Positions 9,120-17,991 are shown, counted from the stretch's first letter. The stretch: 64,000 bases of DNA from Nisaea acidiphila (GCF_024662015.1 NZ_CP102480.1:310001-374000); one strand, 5' to 3'. The notes: generated by a model not told the origin, from the sequence alone. Translations and numbers: made by a program.

Positions 9120-10439
9120 TCAGGAAGCGAACTTGTTCAGCGCCGCTTCCGGCGTCATTTCCTCGACCGCACCGGTTTTCCTGTTCTTGACCTCGACCAC
9201 GCCTGACTTGAGGCCACGCGGGCCGACCAGAATCTGCCACGGCACGCCGATCAGATCGAGGTTGGCGAGCTTGGCGCCCGGGCGTTCGTCGCGGTCATCG
9301 ATCAGCGCCTCGATACCGGCCTTCGAGAGCTTTGCATATAGATCCTCGGAAACCGATGTGCAGCCCTCGTCATCCGCTTTGAGATTGGCGACAGCGACCT
9401 GGAACGGTGCGACCTGCTCCGGCCAGACGATCCCCTTCTCGTCATGGCTCGCCTCGATGATGGCGCCGACAAGACGTGAGACGCCGATGCCGTAGGACCC
9501 CATATGCACCGGAACCTCCTCGCCTTCCGGCGTCGAGACGACGGCATTCAGGGGAGCCGAGTATTTGGTGCCGAAATAGAAGATCTGCCCGACCTCGATA
9601 CCCCGGCGCTCCTTCAGATCGGCGGCCGCGACGCTGCAATTCTCGGTGTCGTGCTTCTCGTCGGTTGCCGCATAGAGCGAAGTATATTTCTCGACAATGC
9701 CGTTCACCTCGGACATGTCGGCATAGTTCACGTCCATATTGGCAAAATCCTGGTTTTCCCAGGCCTTGTCGTAGAACACACCGCTCTCGCCGGTATCGGC
9801 GAGCACAATGAACTCATGAGAAAGGTCGCCGCCGATCGGCCCGGTATCGGCCTTCATCGGGATCGCGCTCAATCCCATGCGGGCATAAGTCTTCAGATAG
9901 GATACGAACATACGGTTATAGGCATCGACCGCGCCCTGATAGTCGGTATCGAAGGAATAGTTGTCCTTCATCAGGAACTCGCGGCCGCGCATCACGCCGA
10001 ATCGGGGACGGACCTCGTCACGGAATTTCCACTGGATGTGATAGAGCATCAGCGGCAGCGCCTTGTAGCTCCGCACGTGGGTCCGGAAGATGTCGGTGAT
10101 CAGTTCCTCGTTGGTCGGCCCATAGAGCATGTCACGCCCGTGCCGGTCCTCGATCCGCAGCATTTCCTTGCCGTAGTCGTCGTACCGTCCGCTCTCGCGC
10201 CACAGATCGGCGGACTGGATGGTCGGCATCAGAACTTCCTGCGCACCCGCCGCGTCCTGTTCCTCACGCACGATCTGCTCGATTTTCCGGAGCACTTTGT
10301 AGCCGAGCGGGAGCCAGGAATAGATTCCGGCACTGGCCTGCTGGATCATGCCTGCCCGCAGCATGAGGCGATGGGAGACAATCTGCGCCTCCTTCGGGTT
10401 TTCCCGGAGAGTCGGCAGAAAATAGGCGGAAAGACGCAT
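9120..10439 (-). CDS. proS: Prolyl-tRNA synthetase
   Basis: This class II aminoacyl-tRNA synthetase charges tRNA-Pro. At 439 residues it is the short alphaproteobacterial type and lacks the roughly 180-residue INS editing domain found in E. coli ProRS. Motif 2 is visible as [17 protein letters not shown] and motif 3 as [14 protein letters not shown]. The anticodon-binding domain follows. ATG 10439 was chosen over an upstream start at 10493 because it gives the standard [16 protein letters not shown]-terminus and has AGAGGA a few bases upstream. A rho-independent terminator at 10519-10550 isolates it from the marR gene, so a proS promoter should lie in the 80 bases upstream. Confidence 0.96.
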   Translation of the reverse strand: MRLSAYFLPTLRENPKEAQIVSHRLMLRAGMIQQASAGIYSWLPLGYKVLRKIEQIVREEQDAAGAQEVLMPTIQSADLWRESGRYDDYGKEMLRIEDRHGRDMLYGPTNEELITDIFRTHVRSYKALPLMLYHIQWKFRDEVRPRFGVMRGREFLMKDNYSFDTDYQGAVDAYNRMFVSYLKTYARMGLSAIPMKADTGPIGGDLSHEFIVLADTGESGVFYDKAWENQDFANMDVNYADMSEVNGIVEKYTSLYAATDEKHDTENCSVAAADLKERRGIEVGQIFYFGTKYSAPLNAVVSTPEGEEVPVHMGSYGIGVSRLVGAIIEASHDEKGIVWPEQVAPFQVAVANLKADDEGCTSVSEDLYAKLSKAGIEALIDDRDERPGAKLANLDLIGVPWQILVGPRGLKSGVVEVKNRKTGAVEEMTPEAALNKFAS

Positions 10440-10518
10440 GGAGTCCTCTGTGCTCTGATATCCGAGCCCCGGCTCGGCGAAACGCCGCGACACTCTATGA
10501 AAAGGGTTAGCGGCTGTC

Positions 10519-10550
10519 CAAACGAAAACGCGGCCGGAAATCCGGCCGCG
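10519..10550 (-). terminator. Rho-independent terminator after the marR gene
   Basis: On the minus strand a perfect 9-bp GC stem (10529-10537 with 10542-10550, loop of four bases) is followed by TTTTCGTTT. It lies between the MarR gene stop at 10591 and the proS start at 10439. It should end the marR transcript and insulate proS. Confidence 0.75.
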
Positions 10551-10590
10551 CGCTCAGAAATTCAACGGAAACAAGACCGCCGGAAAGCCT

Positions 10591-11112
10591 TCACACCGGC
10601 GGCATCCCGCCCCGTATGCCGAAATTGAGCAGCCCCATCCAGAAGCGCTCCAATTCGCGATAGGTCTGGCTCGACTCGGTCAGCCGCTCCGGACTTCCAC
10701 CAGCCTCGCCCAGCGCCGTCGCGTGGCGATCGAACATGTCGGAGACGAACTCGCAGAGCTCAAGTCCCTTGTCGGAAAGCTTGACGCGGATCGAGCGGCG
10801 GTCGTGCGCCGAGCGTTCCTGCACCAAGTAACCGTTCTCGACCATCTTCCGGACGTTATAGGAAACATTGGATCCCAGGTAGTAACCGCGGTTGGTCAAC
10901 TCGCCGACCGTCAGTTCCTCGCTGCCAATATTGAAGAGAATCAGCGCCTGGATGTTGTTGATATCCTCGATCCCCTTGCGATCGAGTTCCATCTTCACAA
11001 CTTCAAGGAACTGCCTGTGAAGTCGTTCGATGAGTTTAATGGCTTCGAGGTACTCGTTTTTTATCACAGACGGATCCGCCGCGTTTTGGTTCGGTGTCAT
11101 CATGCTCGACAT
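10591..11112 (-). CDS. MarR family transcriptional regulator (LdtR-like)
   Basis: This 173-residue winged-helix repressor has the MarR core at about residues 50-130. The recognition segment is GELTNRGYYLGSNVSYNVRKMVENGYL and the wing is QERSAHDRRSIRVKLSDKG. The GYYLGSNVSYN segment resembles the alphaproteobacterial LdtR group, which regulates L,D-transpeptidase and envelope stress genes. That link comes from memory of the family and is only moderately sure. A GAGGG ribosome site precedes the ATG. Upstream lie a plausible promoter and a 19-bp inverted repeat that would suit autoregulation. Downstream a strong terminator ends the transcript, so the gene appears monocistronic. Confidence 0.85.
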   Translation of the reverse strand: MSSMMTPNQNAADPSVIKNEYLEAIKLIERLHRQFLEVVKMELDRKGIEDINNIQALILFNIGSEELTVGELTNRGYYLGSNVSYNVRKMVENGYLVQERSAHDRRSIRVKLSDKGLELCEFVSDMFDRHATALGEAGGSPERLTESSQTYRELERFWMGLLNFGIRGGMPPV

Positions 11113-11127
11113 TAAGCCCTCAAACTC

Positions 11128-11146
11128 CGAATTAGATTAGAATTCG
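11128..11146. promoter_or_regulatory. Probable autoregulatory operator of the MarR gene
   Basis: CGAATT (11128-11133) and AATTCG (11141-11146) form a perfect 6-7-6 inverted repeat. It lies 16-34 bases upstream of the marR ATG and just downstream of the candidate -10 box, so it would cover the transcription start. Size and placement match MarR operators. Confidence 0.45.
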
Positions 11147-11148
11147 CA

Positions 11149-11176
11149 TCAATAGTTCGCATTCTTGTAGCGTCAA
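11149..11176 (-). promoter_or_regulatory. Candidate sigma-70 promoter for the MarR gene
   Basis: On the minus strand TTGACG (11176-11171) is followed after 16 bases by TATTGA (11154-11149). The -35 box is close to consensus and the -10 box is weaker. The start of transcription would fall at about 11142, inside the inverted repeat at 11128-11146. Confidence 0.4.
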
Positions 11177-11194
11177 AATCGGAAAAAACGCAAC

Positions 11195-12076
11195 CTAATT
11201 GCCACGAAGGGTTTTGAAGACCGCAGAGAAATCAAGGGCGCCGTAGCCTTTTTCAACAAACGCGGCATAGAACTCGGCAGCCTTTTTCCCCATCGGGGTT
11301 GTGGCTTTAGCCGAATCGGCTGCCTGTTGCGCCAGCTCGAGATCCTTCAGCATCATCGCCGCGGTGAAGCCCGGCTGGTAGTCGCGGTTCGCCGGCGAGG
11401 TCGGAACCGGTCCCGGGACCGGGCAGTAACTCGTCATCGCCCAGCACTGGCCGGACGACTTCGAACTGATGTCGAAGAGCTTCTGGCGGTCGAGACCGAG
11501 CTTGTCGGCGAGCGCGAAAGCTTCGGAGACCGCGATCATGGAGATACCGAGCACCATGTTGTTGCAGATCTTCGCGGCCTGCCCGCTGCCTTCCGCGCCG
11601 GCATGGACGACGGTCGCCCCCATGATATCCAGGAACGGCTTGGCGCGTTCAAACGCACTATCCTCAGCGCCGACCATGAAGGTAAGCGTGCCGGCTTCCG
11701 CGCCGCCCGTGCCACCGGAAACAGGCGCATCCAGCATGGCAAAGCCCTTGGCGGCCGCATCCGCGGCCACGGCCCGCGCGGTATCTACGTCGATGGTCGA
11801 ACAATCGATGAAGAGTGTCCCGGGCGCGGCGTTCGGAAAGATGCTTTCATCATAAACCGCCCGCACGTGCTTTCCCGCCGGCAGCATGGTGACCACGACC
11901 TCCGCGCCGGAAACGGCCTCCGCCGCACTGGCCGCCGGAACGCCGCCCGCCGCCTTCAGCTTTTCCAGGCTCTCGTCCGAAAGGTCGAAGCCGCGCACAT
12001 CATGCCCGGCACCGAGCAGGTTCTTGGCCATCGGGAACCCCATATTTCCGAGGCCGATAAAAGCAATCGTGGTCAT
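11195..12076 (-). CDS. mmsB: 3-hydroxyisobutyrate dehydrogenase
   Basis: This 293-residue enzyme oxidises 3-hydroxyisobutyrate to methylmalonate semialdehyde with NAD, a late step of valine degradation. The N-terminal Rossmann motif is FIGLGNMGFPMAKNLL. The substrate-binding signature is DAPVSGGTGGAEAGTLTFMVG, and the catalytic lysine lies in GQAAKICNN. The C-terminal all-helical domain is complete. It lies 65 bases after the 3-hydroxyisobutyryl-CoA hydrolase gene on the same strand, which supplies its substrate. The next enzyme, methylmalonate-semialdehyde dehydrogenase (mmsA), is not in this operon or window. Confidence 0.94.
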   Translation of the reverse strand: MTTIAFIGLGNMGFPMAKNLLGAGHDVRGFDLSDESLEKLKAAGGVPAASAAEAVSGAEVVVTMLPAGKHVRAVYDESIFPNAAPGTLFIDCSTIDVDTARAVAADAAAKGFAMLDAPVSGGTGGAEAGTLTFMVGAEDSAFERAKPFLDIMGATVVHAGAEGSGQAAKICNNMVLGISMIAVSEAFALADKLGLDRQKLFDISSKSSGQCWAMTSYCPVPGPVPTSPANRDYQPGFTAAMMLKDLELAQQAADSAKATTPMGKKAAEFYAAFVEKGYGALDFSAVFKTLRGN

Positions 12077-12141
12077 GTTTCAAGCTCCCCTATCTTTATC
12101 TCTTTGTCACTCAGCCGTCCGGCGCCCACAAGCCACCCCGG

Positions 12142-13212
12142 TCAGAGCGCGGCTTTTCCGTCCCGCGCGAAAAAAGCTTCGACCTGCTCCGGGCCGACCC
12201 CGGAAAGATCCGCCGGAGACCACTTTGGGTTCCGGTCCTTCTCGACCAGCAGCGCCCGCACGCCCTCGAAGAAATCCGCTCCTGTCATGAAACTCTGGAC
12301 CAGGGCGAACTCCATTTCGAGATCCTCGGCGAGACTGGCGCAGCGCGCTCCGCGCCGCATCAGTTCCAGCGTCATCTTGAGACTGGTCGGCGAACGCGTT
12401 CCGAGCAGTTCGGCTGTCTCCGTCGCGAATGCGCCGCCTGTCTCTTTCAGGGCCCCCAGGATCTCCTCGATGCTGTCTCCGCCGAAAGCGCGATCGATCA
12501 CGTCGCGATGGGCGGCGAGCGGCGCGTCTCCGGCCGGTGCGGCGAATTCCGCGAGCACGGCGCCGATGGCGCCGGCCATGTCATCCACCACGGCGATTCC
12601 CGTCAGCGCATCGCGGAGCGCATCGATCCCGTCGCTCGGCACATAGTGGGTCGCGGCGCCGACATAGAGACAGTCGGCGGCTTTCACCGGCGTACCGGTC
12701 AGCGCGAGATAGGTCCCGGTCTCGCCCGGGCAGCGCGGCAGAAACCAACCTCCCCCGACATCCGGAAAGAGTCCGATCCCGGTTTCCGGCATCGCGAACA
12801 ATGTCCGATCGGTGACGATACGGAAATCGCCATGCACCGAGATCCCGACACCGCCGCCCATGGTCACGCCGTCGAGCAGAGCGATATAGGGCTTGGGCAG
12901 CTCTGAGATGGTCCGGTTGAGCCGGTATTCCTCTCCGAAGAAATCCAGGATGAACTGCGGCGTGGCGCCGCCGTCGCTTCCCTCTTCCAGTCGCGAGCGG
13001 CGAACGGCGACCACGTCACCGCCGGCGCAAAAGGCCCGCTCTCCGGCACCCTCGACCAGGATAGCCCCGACCTTCGGGTCCTCCGCCCAGGCGTCGATCT
13101 GCACTTGCATCGCGCGAATGATCTCAAGCGTCAGGGCATTCAGGGCGCGTTGCCGGTCCAGGGTGATGCAGCCGAAGCCGCCCCGGATCTCAAACCGTAC
13201 TTCCTCAGTCAT
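12142..13212 (-). CDS. 3-hydroxyisobutyryl-CoA hydrolase (enoyl-CoA hydratase/isomerase family)
   Basis: This 356-residue crotonase-fold enzyme hydrolyses 3-hydroxyisobutyryl-CoA to the free acid in valine catabolism. It has the oxyanion-hole segments GERAFCAGGDV and ALLDGVTMGGGVGISVHG, followed by FAMPETGIGLFPDVGGG. The C-terminal HIBYL-CoA-H extension contains EMEFALVQSFMTGADFFEGVRALLVEKDRNPKW, which separates it from ordinary enoyl-CoA hydratases. The open frame extends upstream to 13416, but ATG 13212 is the sensible start. It overlaps the acyl-CoA dehydrogenase stop as ATGA and gives the normal N-terminus MTEEVRFEIRGGFG. Confidence 0.93.
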   Translation of the reverse strand: MTEEVRFEIRGGFGCITLDRQRALNALTLEIIRAMQVQIDAWAEDPKVGAILVEGAGERAFCAGGDVVAVRRSRLEEGSDGGATPQFILDFFGEEYRLNRTISELPKPYIALLDGVTMGGGVGISVHGDFRIVTDRTLFAMPETGIGLFPDVGGGWFLPRCPGETGTYLALTGTPVKAADCLYVGAATHYVPSDGIDALRDALTGIAVVDDMAGAIGAVLAEFAAPAGDAPLAAHRDVIDRAFGGDSIEEILGALKETGGAFATETAELLGTRSPTSLKMTLELMRRGARCASLAEDLEMEFALVQSFMTGADFFEGVRALLVEKDRNPKWSPADLSGVGPEQVEAFFARDGKAAL

Positions 13213-14360
13213 TCCGTCCAATCCGCAAGGAGTTTGCGCGCGATAATCACGCGCATGATTTCGTTCGTGCCTTCGAGAATCTGATGCACGCGGAGATCGC
13301 GCACCAGCCGTTCGAGCGGGAAGTCCCCAAGGTAACCATATCCGCCATGGATCTGCAGCGCCTCGTTGCAGATGCGCGAGCAGATGTCCGTCGCGAAGCG
13401 TTTCGCCATGGCGCAATGCTTGGTCGCCTCCGCGTCCTTCCGGTCGAGACTGTCCGCCGCCCGGTGCACCATCAGCCGTGCCGCATCCAGCTCGGTCGCC
13501 ATGTCCGCGAGCTTGAACTGGATCGCCTGGAATTCGTTCAGCTTCCTGCCGAACTGGGCCCGTTCCGCCGCATAGGAGAGCGCCGCCTCCAGGGCCGCAC
13601 GGGCGCCGCCGAGCGAGCAGGCGGCAATATTGATCCGGCCCCCGTCGAGACCCGCCATGGCGATCTTGAAACCGTCCCCCTCGTTCCCGACGAGATTGTC
13701 CCGCGGCACCGGACAGTCCTCGAAATTCACCATCGAGGTGTGCTGGCTGTGCCAGCCCATCTTGCGCTCCTTCTTGCCGAAGGAGAGCCCTTCAGCGCCT
13801 TTCTCGACCAGCAGGCAGGAGACGCCGCCCGCCCCTTCGCCGCCGGTACGGGCCATCACGGCATAGACATCGCTCGTCGGACCGCCGGAGATGAAGGCCT
13901 TCGCCCCGCTCATCCGGAATGTGCTGTTGCCTTCCGGTACGGCCTTCGTCTTCAGCGAGGCCGCGTCGGAGCCGGCGCCGGGCTCGGTCAGGCAGTAGCT
14001 CGCCATATGCTCCATGGTCGTCAGCTTCGGCAGGAAACGCGCCCGCACATCGTCGGAGCCGAACCGGTCCACCATCCACGAGACCATGTTGTGGATCGAG
14101 ATATAGGCCGCGGTCGACGGGCAGCCCGCGGAGAGTTCTTCGAAAATGATCGCCGCATCGAGACGGGAGAGACCGGAGCCGCCATGCTCCTCGCCGACAT
14201 AAATGCCGGCGAGCCCGAGTTCGGCCGCCTTGCGGATCTCCTCGACGGGGAAGATCTCCTCCTCGTCCCAGCGCGCGGCATTGGGCGTGAAATGCTCGGC
14301 GGTGAAGGCGCGGGCCATGTCCTGAATGGCGCGCTGTTCCTCGTTGAGCTGAAAATCCAT
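13209..14360 (-). CDS. Acyl-CoA dehydrogenase, probably isobutyryl-CoA dehydrogenase
   Basis: This 383-residue FAD flavoenzyme has the family signatures CLTEPGAGSDAASL, GGRINIAACSLGGA and a C-terminal HQILEGTNEIMR. Glu363 is the likely catalytic base. Context makes isobutyryl-CoA to methacrylyl-CoA the best guess. It is translationally coupled to 3-hydroxyisobutyryl-CoA hydrolase, with 3-hydroxyisobutyrate dehydrogenase behind. The enoyl-CoA hydratase needed between the first two steps is not in the cluster and must be supplied elsewhere. The gene diverges from hemB, with 192 bases between the starts. Confidence 0.9.
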   Translation of the reverse strand: MDFQLNEEQRAIQDMARAFTAEHFTPNAARWDEEEIFPVEEIRKAAELGLAGIYVGEEHGGSGLSRLDAAIIFEELSAGCPSTAAYISIHNMVSWMVDRFGSDDVRARFLPKLTTMEHMASYCLTEPGAGSDAASLKTKAVPEGNSTFRMSGAKAFISGGPTSDVYAVMARTGGEGAGGVSCLLVEKGAEGLSFGKKERKMGWHSQHTSMVNFEDCPVPRDNLVGNEGDGFKIAMAGLDGGRINIAACSLGGARAALEAALSYAAERAQFGRKLNEFQAIQFKLADMATELDAARLMVHRAADSLDRKDAEATKHCAMAKRFATDICSRICNEALQIHGGYGYLGDFPLERLVRDLRVHQILEGTNEIMRVIIARKLLADWTE

Positions 14361-14552
14361 CCCGTCCTCCCTGACCCGCCTGTTTCTTGTCGGCGTTTGA
14401 CTTGCGGGCGGCGGATCATAGGAGCGCGAAAGAGCGTGTTCAATGCCTCCTGCGGCACTGCGACAAGGCGTGTCTTTTCACCGCACCGCCTCCGCTTTAA
14501 CATCCCCGCCAAGAGAGACGCCCGCTGGCAATCAAGAACAAGGCCGAGATCA

Positions 14553-15599
14553 ATGCCCCTGAACGGAACCGCGCCGCATAATGCCGCGCAGCAGAGCCGC
14601 CAGACCACCGCCCCCGGATTTCCCACCATCCGGATGCGGCGGAACCGCCAGACCGATTGGTCCCGCCGGCTGGTCGCGGAGAACAGGCTGTCGGTGGACG
14701 ACCTGATCTGGCCGGTTTTCGTGCGCGTCGGCCACGGCCTGGAGGAACCCGTCGAATCCATGCCGGGCGTGTTCCGTCATTCCGTCGATCGTCTGGCCGA
14801 AGTGGTCGGCGAGGCGCGGGATCTCGGCATCCCGGCAGTCGCCCTCTTCCCGTTCACCGAGCCGGAACTGAAGGACGCGACCGGCAGCTATTCCGAGCGT
14901 GACGACAATCTCGTCTGCGAAGCGGTGCGAGCGATCAAAAAAGATGTCCCCGATATCGGCGTGATGTGCGATGTCGCCCTCGATCCCTATACCGACCACG
15001 GCCATGATGGCGTGCTTGAGGACGACCGCATCCTCAACGACGAGAGCGTCGAGATCCTGGTCCGTCAAGCCCTCGCCCAAGCCCGCGCCGGCTGCGACAT
15101 CATCGCGCCGTCCGACATGATGGACGGACGGATAGGCACGATCCGCCGGGCACTCGACGCCGAAGGGTTCGAGAATGTCCAGATCATGGCCTATTCGGCG
15201 AAATACGCCTCCGCCTTCTACGGCCCGTTCCGGGATGCCGTCGGCTCCTCCGGCACGCTCGGCAAAGCCAGCAAATCGACCTATCAGATGGATCCGGCGA
15301 ATACCGACGAGGCGTTGCGCGAACTCGCGCTCGACATCGCCGAAGGTGCAGACATGGTAATGGTGAAGCCGGGGATGCCCTATCTCGACATCGTGCGGCG
15401 TGCAAAAGACGCCTTCTCCATGCCGACCTACGCCTACCAGGTGAGCGGCGAGTACGCGATGATCTCCGCCGCCGGGCTGAATGGCTGGATCGATAGGGAC
15501 CGCGCTATGATGGAAAGCCTCCTCGGCTTCAAGCGCGCCGGCGCGGACGGGGTCCTGACCTACTTCGCCGTTGAGGTCGCGAAACGCATGAAGGGCTGA
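14553..15599 (+). CDS. hemB: Delta-aminolevulinic acid dehydratase (porphobilinogen synthase)
   Basis: This 348-residue enzyme condenses two 5-aminolevulinate molecules to porphobilinogen in tetrapyrrole synthesis. The two active-site lysines are visible in MAYSAKYASAFYGPFRD and MVMVKPGMPYLD. The metal segment reads DVALDPYTDHGHDG, with aspartates where zinc-dependent enzymes have cysteines. This is therefore the Mg-responsive or zinc-independent class common in alphaproteobacteria and Pseudomonas. The frame is open well upstream, but ATG 14553 is the first start giving a family-length protein, and PTIRMRRNRQTDWSRRLV then falls near the N-terminus as usual. Confidence 0.96.
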   Translation: MPLNGTAPHNAAQQSRQTTAPGFPTIRMRRNRQTDWSRRLVAENRLSVDDLIWPVFVRVGHGLEEPVESMPGVFRHSVDRLAEVVGEARDLGIPAVALFPFTEPELKDATGSYSERDDNLVCEAVRAIKKDVPDIGVMCDVALDPYTDHGHDGVLEDDRILNDESVEILVRQALAQARAGCDIIAPSDMMDGRIGTIRRALDAEGFENVQIMAYSAKYASAFYGPFRDAVGSSGTLGKASKSTYQMDPANTDEALRELALDIAEGADMVMVKPGMPYLDIVRRAKDAFSMPTYAYQVSGEYAMISAAGLNGWIDRDRAMMESLLGFKRAGADGVLTYFAVEVAKRMKG

Positions 15600-15630
15600 C
15601 GCCTCGTCCATCCGCCTCCGCCGACATCAG

Positions 15631-15651
15631 GGGAGATCCGCTTAATCTCCC
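15631..15651 (+). terminator. Weak hairpin after hemB, possible terminator
   Basis: GGGAGAT (15631-15637) pairs with ATCTCCC (15645-15651) across a 7-base loop, 32 bases after the hemB stop. No run of T follows, so it would be an inefficient intrinsic terminator or an mRNA end-protecting stem. Confidence 0.3.
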
Positions 15652-15679
15652 GTCAACCTAATTGACGTATTTGTGACGT
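15651..15679. promoter_or_regulatory. Cluster of TGACG half-sites upstream of the sensor pair
   Basis: CGTCAA (15651-15656) and TTGACG (15662-15667) form a perfect 6-5-6 inverted repeat. A second GACGT unit on the same strand lies one helical turn further on, giving direct repeats about 11 bp apart. The cluster lies 43-71 bases before the start of the periplasmic-protein gene. The spacing fits a dimeric activator or response regulator, but no binding protein can be named. Confidence 0.4.
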
Positions 15680-15721
15680 GAGCGTTCGCCCCGGCGGACA
15701 ATAGCTACACAGGTCACGAGT

Positions 15722-16549
15722 ATGAGATTTACTTTCCTGCGCAACCTCTCGGCCGCACTCAGCCTATCGGTTATCGGCATGACGGTGGCCTGCGGAGCGG
15801 GTCAGGCGGGAACCATTCAGGTGAGCGGGACCGGTATTTCACTTGGAATTGCGGAAAGACTCGGCAGCCAGCTCTCGGCGCGGAGTCCGGAGCATGTCGT
15901 CGTGGTCCTCCCGAGCATGGGGTCGGGCGGCGGGCTCAAGGCGCTTAGAGACGAAGTCATAGACGTCTCCTTTTCGGCCCGACGTCTGAAACCCAAAGAA
16001 GAAGCCTGGGGGCTGCGCGAGAGCGGCTGCATGCGGACCCCGCTCGCATTCGCAACAAATCATCACACGCCAAACGGCTTCGAGATCGGCGATTTGCCCG
16101 CGATTTACGGATCGCTTGCGCCCTACTGGAACGACGGAACGCAGCTCAAGATCATTTTGCGGTCACGGAGCGGGTCCGAGCTCCCGTATCTGGCCGCGCA
16201 GGTGCCTGGCCTCGGAGAGGCGTTCGAGACCGCTTTCAAACGCCCGGACATCGCCATCGGAACCAGTGATCAGGTAAATGCCGAGCTGGCCGACACAATC
16301 AGCGGATCCCTGGCAATCATGACCCTGTTACAGATCAGGTCGGAAAAACTGGATCTGGCAACCATCCCGATCGACGGCGTCTCACCCAGCCCGGAGACCG
16401 TCACGGACGGCAGTTATCCGTTCTCGCTCCGCGTATGCCTGATCCTTCCGAAGCAGCCGAAAGCCGCCGCTCTTGCGCTGGCCGAGCAGTTCGCCTCGCT
16501 CGAGGGTGAAAAGATGATCGCCGAGATGGGCGCTGCCCTGTCCGAGTGA
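15722..16549 (+). CDS. PstS-like periplasmic substrate-binding protein
   Basis: This 275-residue exported protein has an N-terminal signal (about residues 1-29, ending near GAGQAG). The mature part looks like a PstS-type phosphate-binding domain. It begins IQVSGTGISLGIAERLG, followed by LPSMGSGGGLKALRDEVIDVSFSARRLKPKE, the segment that forms the anion pocket in that family. It is shorter than a typical PstS. No pst transporter genes are nearby. Its stop overlaps the GTG start of a membrane histidine kinase, so the two are made together. I infer that it presents a ligand, perhaps an oxyanion, to the kinase rather than to a transporter. The ligand is unknown. Confidence 0.75.
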   Translation: MRFTFLRNLSAALSLSVIGMTVACGAGQAGTIQVSGTGISLGIAERLGSQLSARSPEHVVVVLPSMGSGGGLKALRDEVIDVSFSARRLKPKEEAWGLRESGCMRTPLAFATNHHTPNGFEIGDLPAIYGSLAPYWNDGTQLKIILRSRSGSELPYLAAQVPGLGEAFETAFKRPDIAIGTSDQVNAELADTISGSLAIMTLLQIRSEKLDLATIPIDGVSPSPETVTDGSYPFSLRVCLILPKQPKAAALALAEQFASLEGEKMIAEMGAALSE

Positions 16550-17913
16550 CCGCAATGATGTTCGAAGACACGTCGCCGGTACGCCTGACTCACAAAATCG
16601 AAGGGTTCACCATTGCTCTCTCGGCTCTGGCGACACTTATCCCGTTGCTCGCTTTCGGCTATTTCGACTACCAGAAAGTCCGGAACGTCGCCGAGTACAA
16701 AGCGGCGATTTCCTCACACACCATTTCCCGCTTCGCGTACGAGAACGGCATTCGTTGGAAATATGCCGGGCACAGGCTGCCGGAATTGCTTGCACGCGAG
16801 ACACCGGACAGCCAGACCCACCAGATACTTCGCGACCTTTCGGGCGAGATCCTTGCGGAGGCCGGTCCAGAGATCGGCAAACCCGCACTCTCGGCACGGA
16901 CGCCGGTCATCGAGAGCGGCCGCATTATCGGCTACCTGACGATCCGCGTGTCGCTACGTGAATTCGTCGATCGGATCATGCTTTTCGGATTGTTCACTTG
17001 TGCGATCGGCGTGCTGTTTTATGTCTTCCTGAAATCCGTTCCGCTGAAAGCGCTGCGGGAGGCGGCAGGCTCGCTGGAAAGTAAGGAGTCGTCTCTTCGC
17101 GAACAGGTCAGCCTGACCCAGAAAGCTCTGAACTCGGCCAACGAGCAACGTTTTCGGGCTGAGGCCGCAGGTCAGGCCAAATCCGAATTTCTCACGCATA
17201 TGAGCCACGAACTCCGGACGCCGCTCAACGCGATTATCGGCTTTTCCGACCTGATCCGGACCGACATCAAGAACGAGATTCCGGCCAAGTACCGGGACTA
17301 CGCGAACGACATCAACAATAGCGGCGTGCATCTCCTAGAGCTGGTCAACGAAATCCTCGACATGGCGAAGATCGAGAACGGGCAGCAGCGGCTGTCGCTT
17401 TCGCCCGTGGACGGAGTTGTCCTGGCAAACGAATGCGTACGTCTGACCTCCGATCTGGCGCAGCGAAAGAACATCGATCTCAGGCTGGAGACCGGGGGAT
17501 GCGAAAGTGCGCCCGCGATGCTGGACCGCATTCGCGTGCGGCAAATTCTGATCAACCTGATCTCTAACGCGATCAAGTTCACCCCAAACGGCGGATCGGT
17601 AGTCTGCGAGACAAAATTCGAGAAAGGCGAGCGCCTGACTTTCTCTATCGCCGACACCGGTGTCGGCATGACGGAACCCGAAATCCTGGTGGCGCTGAAA
17701 CCGTTTCAGCAAGTCCAGCGCACGGCATCGCTGGCGAGCGAAGGCACCGGGCTCGGGCTTCCGCTCGCGGATTCCCTGACACGCCTGCATGGCGGAACCC
17801 TCGATATCCGCAGCCAGCGCGGCAGAGGCACAATCGTCACCGTCAGCTTCCCGCTGGGAGGCAATGACCCCGAAGCTCATTCGCCCGAACACCTCCGCAA
17901 TCTCGCATGCTAG
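16546..17913 (+). CDS. Membrane sensor histidine kinase
   Basis: This 455-residue kinase has two membrane segments (about 22-40 and 144-163) enclosing a roughly 100-residue periplasmic domain, then a coiled coil (175-210). The HisKA domain has the phosphoacceptor His221 in FLTHMSHELRTPLNAIIGFS. The ATPase domain has the N box NLISNAIKFTPNGG, G1 DTGVGM and G2 GTGLGL. The start is probably GTG 16546, which overlaps the upstream stop as GTGA. ATG 16555 or 16558 are alternatives. It lacks a receiver domain, and no response regulator is adjacent, so its partner must be elsewhere. Coupling to a PstS-like gene suggests the periplasmic domain reads that protein. Confidence 0.9.
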   Translation: MTAMMFEDTSPVRLTHKIEGFTIALSALATLIPLLAFGYFDYQKVRNVAEYKAAISSHTISRFAYENGIRWKYAGHRLPELLARETPDSQTHQILRDLSGEILAEAGPEIGKPALSARTPVIESGRIIGYLTIRVSLREFVDRIMLFGLFTCAIGVLFYVFLKSVPLKALREAAGSLESKESSLREQVSLTQKALNSANEQRFRAEAAGQAKSEFLTHMSHELRTPLNAIIGFSDLIRTDIKNEIPAKYRDYANDINNSGVHLLELVNEILDMAKIENGQQRLSLSPVDGVVLANECVRLTSDLAQRKNIDLRLETGGCESAPAMLDRIRVRQILINLISNAIKFTPNGGSVVCETKFEKGERLTFSIADTGVGMTEPEILVALKPFQQVQRTASLASEGTGLGLPLADSLTRLHGGTLDIRSQRGRGTIVTVSFPLGGNDPEAHSPEHLRNLAC

Positions 17914-17991
17914 AGACCGCATCTTCGACGATGCGGGCGCCCAAGCGGGACGTATCCGCGCAGCCATCTAGCTGCGCGGCACGTTGAAAGA

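Noticed and set aside
13284-14552. Long open frame upstream of hemB, antisense to the acyl-CoA dehydrogenase
   Set aside because: It is a mirror of the dehydrogenase codons and has no family similarity; hemB proper starts at 14553.
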